64,000 nt of DNA, taken from assembly GCF_030450055.1 (NCBI RefSeq), contig NZ_CP118480.1, forward strand, positions 1,329,415-1,393,414. The letters are read 5' to 3'. The notes under the pieces are model-generated. The model saw nothing but the letters and a program-made list of their open reading frames with translations, had not been told where the DNA came from and ran no database searches. The stretch comes from Gallaecimonas kandeliae. Its GTDB lineage: Bacteria > Pseudomonadota > Gammaproteobacteria > Enterobacterales > Gallaecimonadaceae. This document shows positions 62,752 through 64,000 of the stretch, piece by piece. The first letter of the stretch is position 1. Each line of letters starts with the position of its first letter. The position numbers were made by a program, and so were the translations under genes.

Positions 62752-63513
62752 TCAGTGCCAGAGAGGGCCATGGGGACCCTTGCCAAGGGGGGCCCTGGCG
62801 GCCCTGGCTATGGCCCCTTGCAGGTATTGGTGGGCCAGTAGCACGGCCATGGCCAGGGGCTTGCCCTTGGCCAACTCCGTGGCAATGGCGGCGGCCAGGG
62901 TGCAGCCGGTGCCGTGCAGCTGGCCGTCCGGCTGGCGTCGGGCGGTGAGGCTGGACAGGCGCTTGCCGTCCCAGAGCCAGTCGGTGAGCAGGGCCCCCTG
63001 GCCGTGGCCGCCCTTGAGCAGGAAGGCGCAGGGCAGGGAGGCCTTGAGGCCTTCGAGCAGGGCCTTGGGTTCCAGGCTTTGGGCCAGCAGGGCGCCGGCC
63101 TCTGGCAGGTTTGGGGTCAGCAGGGAACAATGGGGCAGCAGGGCCGCTATGGCTTCCAAGGCCCCCAGGCGCAGGCCGCTGCTGGCCGACAGTACCGGAT
63201 CCAGTACCAGCGGCGCCTGGCCTTGCCAGGCTTCCAATTCGGCTGCCACCGCCTGGGCTATGGCCGGGCTACCCAGCATGCCCACCTTGATGGCCAGGGG
63301 CGGGATGTCGGCCAGCACAGCCCGCAATTGGGCCGCCACCAGGCTGGGGGGCAGTAGCTCCAAGGCCTGCACCCCCTGGCTGCTTTGCACCGTCAAGGCG
63401 GTGGGCAGGGCCATGGCATAGCCGTCCAGGGCCTGGCAGGTCTTGATGTCGGCCTGGATACCGGCGCCGCCGGACGGATCCGAACCGCCGATAAAGAGCA
63501 CGGGATAGCGCAT
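62752..63513 (-). CDS. thiD: Hydroxymethylpyrimidine/phosphomethylpyrimidine kinase
   Basis: A 253-aa ribokinase-fold enzyme of thiamine synthesis. FIGGSDPSGGAGIQADIKT is the substrate loop, and GTGCTLAAAIATELAKGKPL the anion hole with catalytic-type Asp/Cys region. ATG at 63513. Single gene; no TPP riboswitch is seen upstream. Confidence 0.95.
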   Translation of the reverse strand: MRYPVLFIGGSDPSGGAGIQADIKTCQALDGYAMALPTALTVQSSQGVQALELLPPSLVAAQLRAVLADIPPLAIKVGMLGSPAIAQAVAAELEAWQGQAPLVLDPVLSASSGLRLGALEAIAALLPHCSLLTPNLPEAGALLAQSLEPKALLEGLKASLPCAFLLKGGHGQGALLTDWLWDGKRLSSLTARRQPDGQLHGTGCTLAAAIATELAKGKPLAMAVLLAHQYLQGAIARAARAPLGKGPHGPLWH

Positions 63514-63645
63514 GGCCAGTCCTGCATCTGAAGGAAACAACGCCTAATGGTCGGTCAACTGAGCCCGCCGGGCAAGGCGGATTGCCAGGGCGTGCCAGCC
63601 TTGACACAATCTGGCCATTACTCGTTCAGGTCGCCAAGGAACTGC

Positions 63646-64000
63646 ATGCCTTACCAAGCCCTTCTTTCCCTCTGGGCCCGCCCCAGGGAAACCTACAGAG
63701 CCATCATCCAGCACAGGCCGGGCAACAGTTCTGTTGGCCTTTACGTGCTGGCCTTCTACCTGACCCTGGCCCAGCACCTGCTCAGCAGCCACCACAGCTC
63801 TTTGGCGGTGACCCTACTGGTGCTGGTAGCCCCCCTGGTGGCGACGACGCTGCTCTACCTGCAGGGCTGGATGTTGCGGCTGGTGTGCGGCTGGTTCGAC
63901 GGCCAGGCCCAGGCCCTCGGGATCCGGACCGCCCTGGCCTGGGGCGGCGTCCCCGCCACCCTGGGCATCCTCCTCTGGCTATTGGGTTACCTGCTCTACG
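63646..64000 (+). CDS. Yip1-domain membrane protein (5' part, cut by window end)
   Basis: The first 118 residues are visible. LWARPRETYRAIIQHRPG is the Yip1/YIP1 family opening, followed by three hydrophobic segments (about 33-50, 55-80 and 100-118). AAGGA precedes the ATG at 63646. The rest lies beyond the window. Confidence 0.8.
   Translation, partial: MPYQALLSLWARPRETYRAIIQHRPGNSSVGLYVLAFYLTLAQHLLSSHHSSLAVTLLVLVAPLVATTLLYLQGWMLRLVCGWFDGQAQALGIRTALAWGGVPATLGILLWLLGYLLY

Noticed and set aside
63514-63645. TPP riboswitch upstream of thiD
   Set aside because: No CTGAGA-type conserved core is present.

Overview
The window is chromosomal DNA of a GC-rich gammaproteobacterium. Gene content and order match the core genome of this class: the E. 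coli 56-minute neighbourhood (purMN, upp, uraA, hda, arsC, bepA, perM, bcp, gcvR, dapA, bamC, purC) lies in rearranged pieces in the first half. The yciI/yciB, trp, rnm (trpH), yciO, scpAB, rluB neighbourhood lies in the second half. DUF2069, DUF2066, DUF3108 and DUF3820 proteins and Shewanella/Gallaecimonas-like gene pairs suggest a relative of Gallaecimonas or the Alteromonadales; this placement is inference from gene content only. There is no phage, IS element, CRISPR array, tRNA or rRNA gene that I can support.

Layout. 0-7.4 kb: a 2OG-Fe(II) oxygenase, a large lipoprotein with an HExxH motif, then DUF2069-wrbA-arsC-bepA and the divergent tusA-like/perM pair. 7.4-17 kb: threonine aldolase with GNAT, an ABC exporter, DUF2780, bcp-gcvR divergent from dapA-bamC-purC, and small proteins. 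17-26.5 kb: tricorn-type protease, VOC and DUF3175 proteins, a P-type ATPase, GNAT, TMEM175-like channel, lipoprotein and YafJ amidotransferase. 26.5-33.6 kb: purMN-DUF3108, upp-uraA, DUF2066-hda and tpiA. 33.7-46 kb: patatin, an SPFH/ribbon-helix-helix pair, cdd, lrgAB-ldhA, a sugar-kinase/reductase pair, yciI, yciB, a RimK-like ligase divergent from a GNAT-C39 protein, a cold-shock protein and DUF3820. 46-53.8 kb: a complete trp operon, headed by a DAHP synthase and preceded by two consecutive Trp leader peptides, each with its own attenuator. 53.8-64 kb: rnm-yciO-scpA-scpB-rluB, a TonB receptor, a Lys/Ala/Pro-rich protein, nif3-cmoM, thiD and the start of a Yip1-type membrane protein.

How genes work together. 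The purine genes purC and purMN each have a PurR-like box. upp and uraA form a uracil uptake and salvage unit. The trp operon couples the first shikimate step to tryptophan synthesis under leader-peptide control. yciO, scpA, scpB and rluB are tightly packed, with mostly overlapping ends.

The most unusual feature is a recurring one. Four genes (bcp, hda, scpA and more weakly cmoM) are followed, 52-89 bp downstream, by an extra copy of their own 3' coding end including a stop codon. In hda every codon difference between gene tail and copy is synonymous apart from the codon where the copy starts. In bcp there are four extra copies in an exact 89-bp array. The scpA copy overlaps the start of scpB. 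These look like tail-duplication or tail-replacement scars and deserve a genome-wide search. The second notable feature is the tandem trp attenuator.
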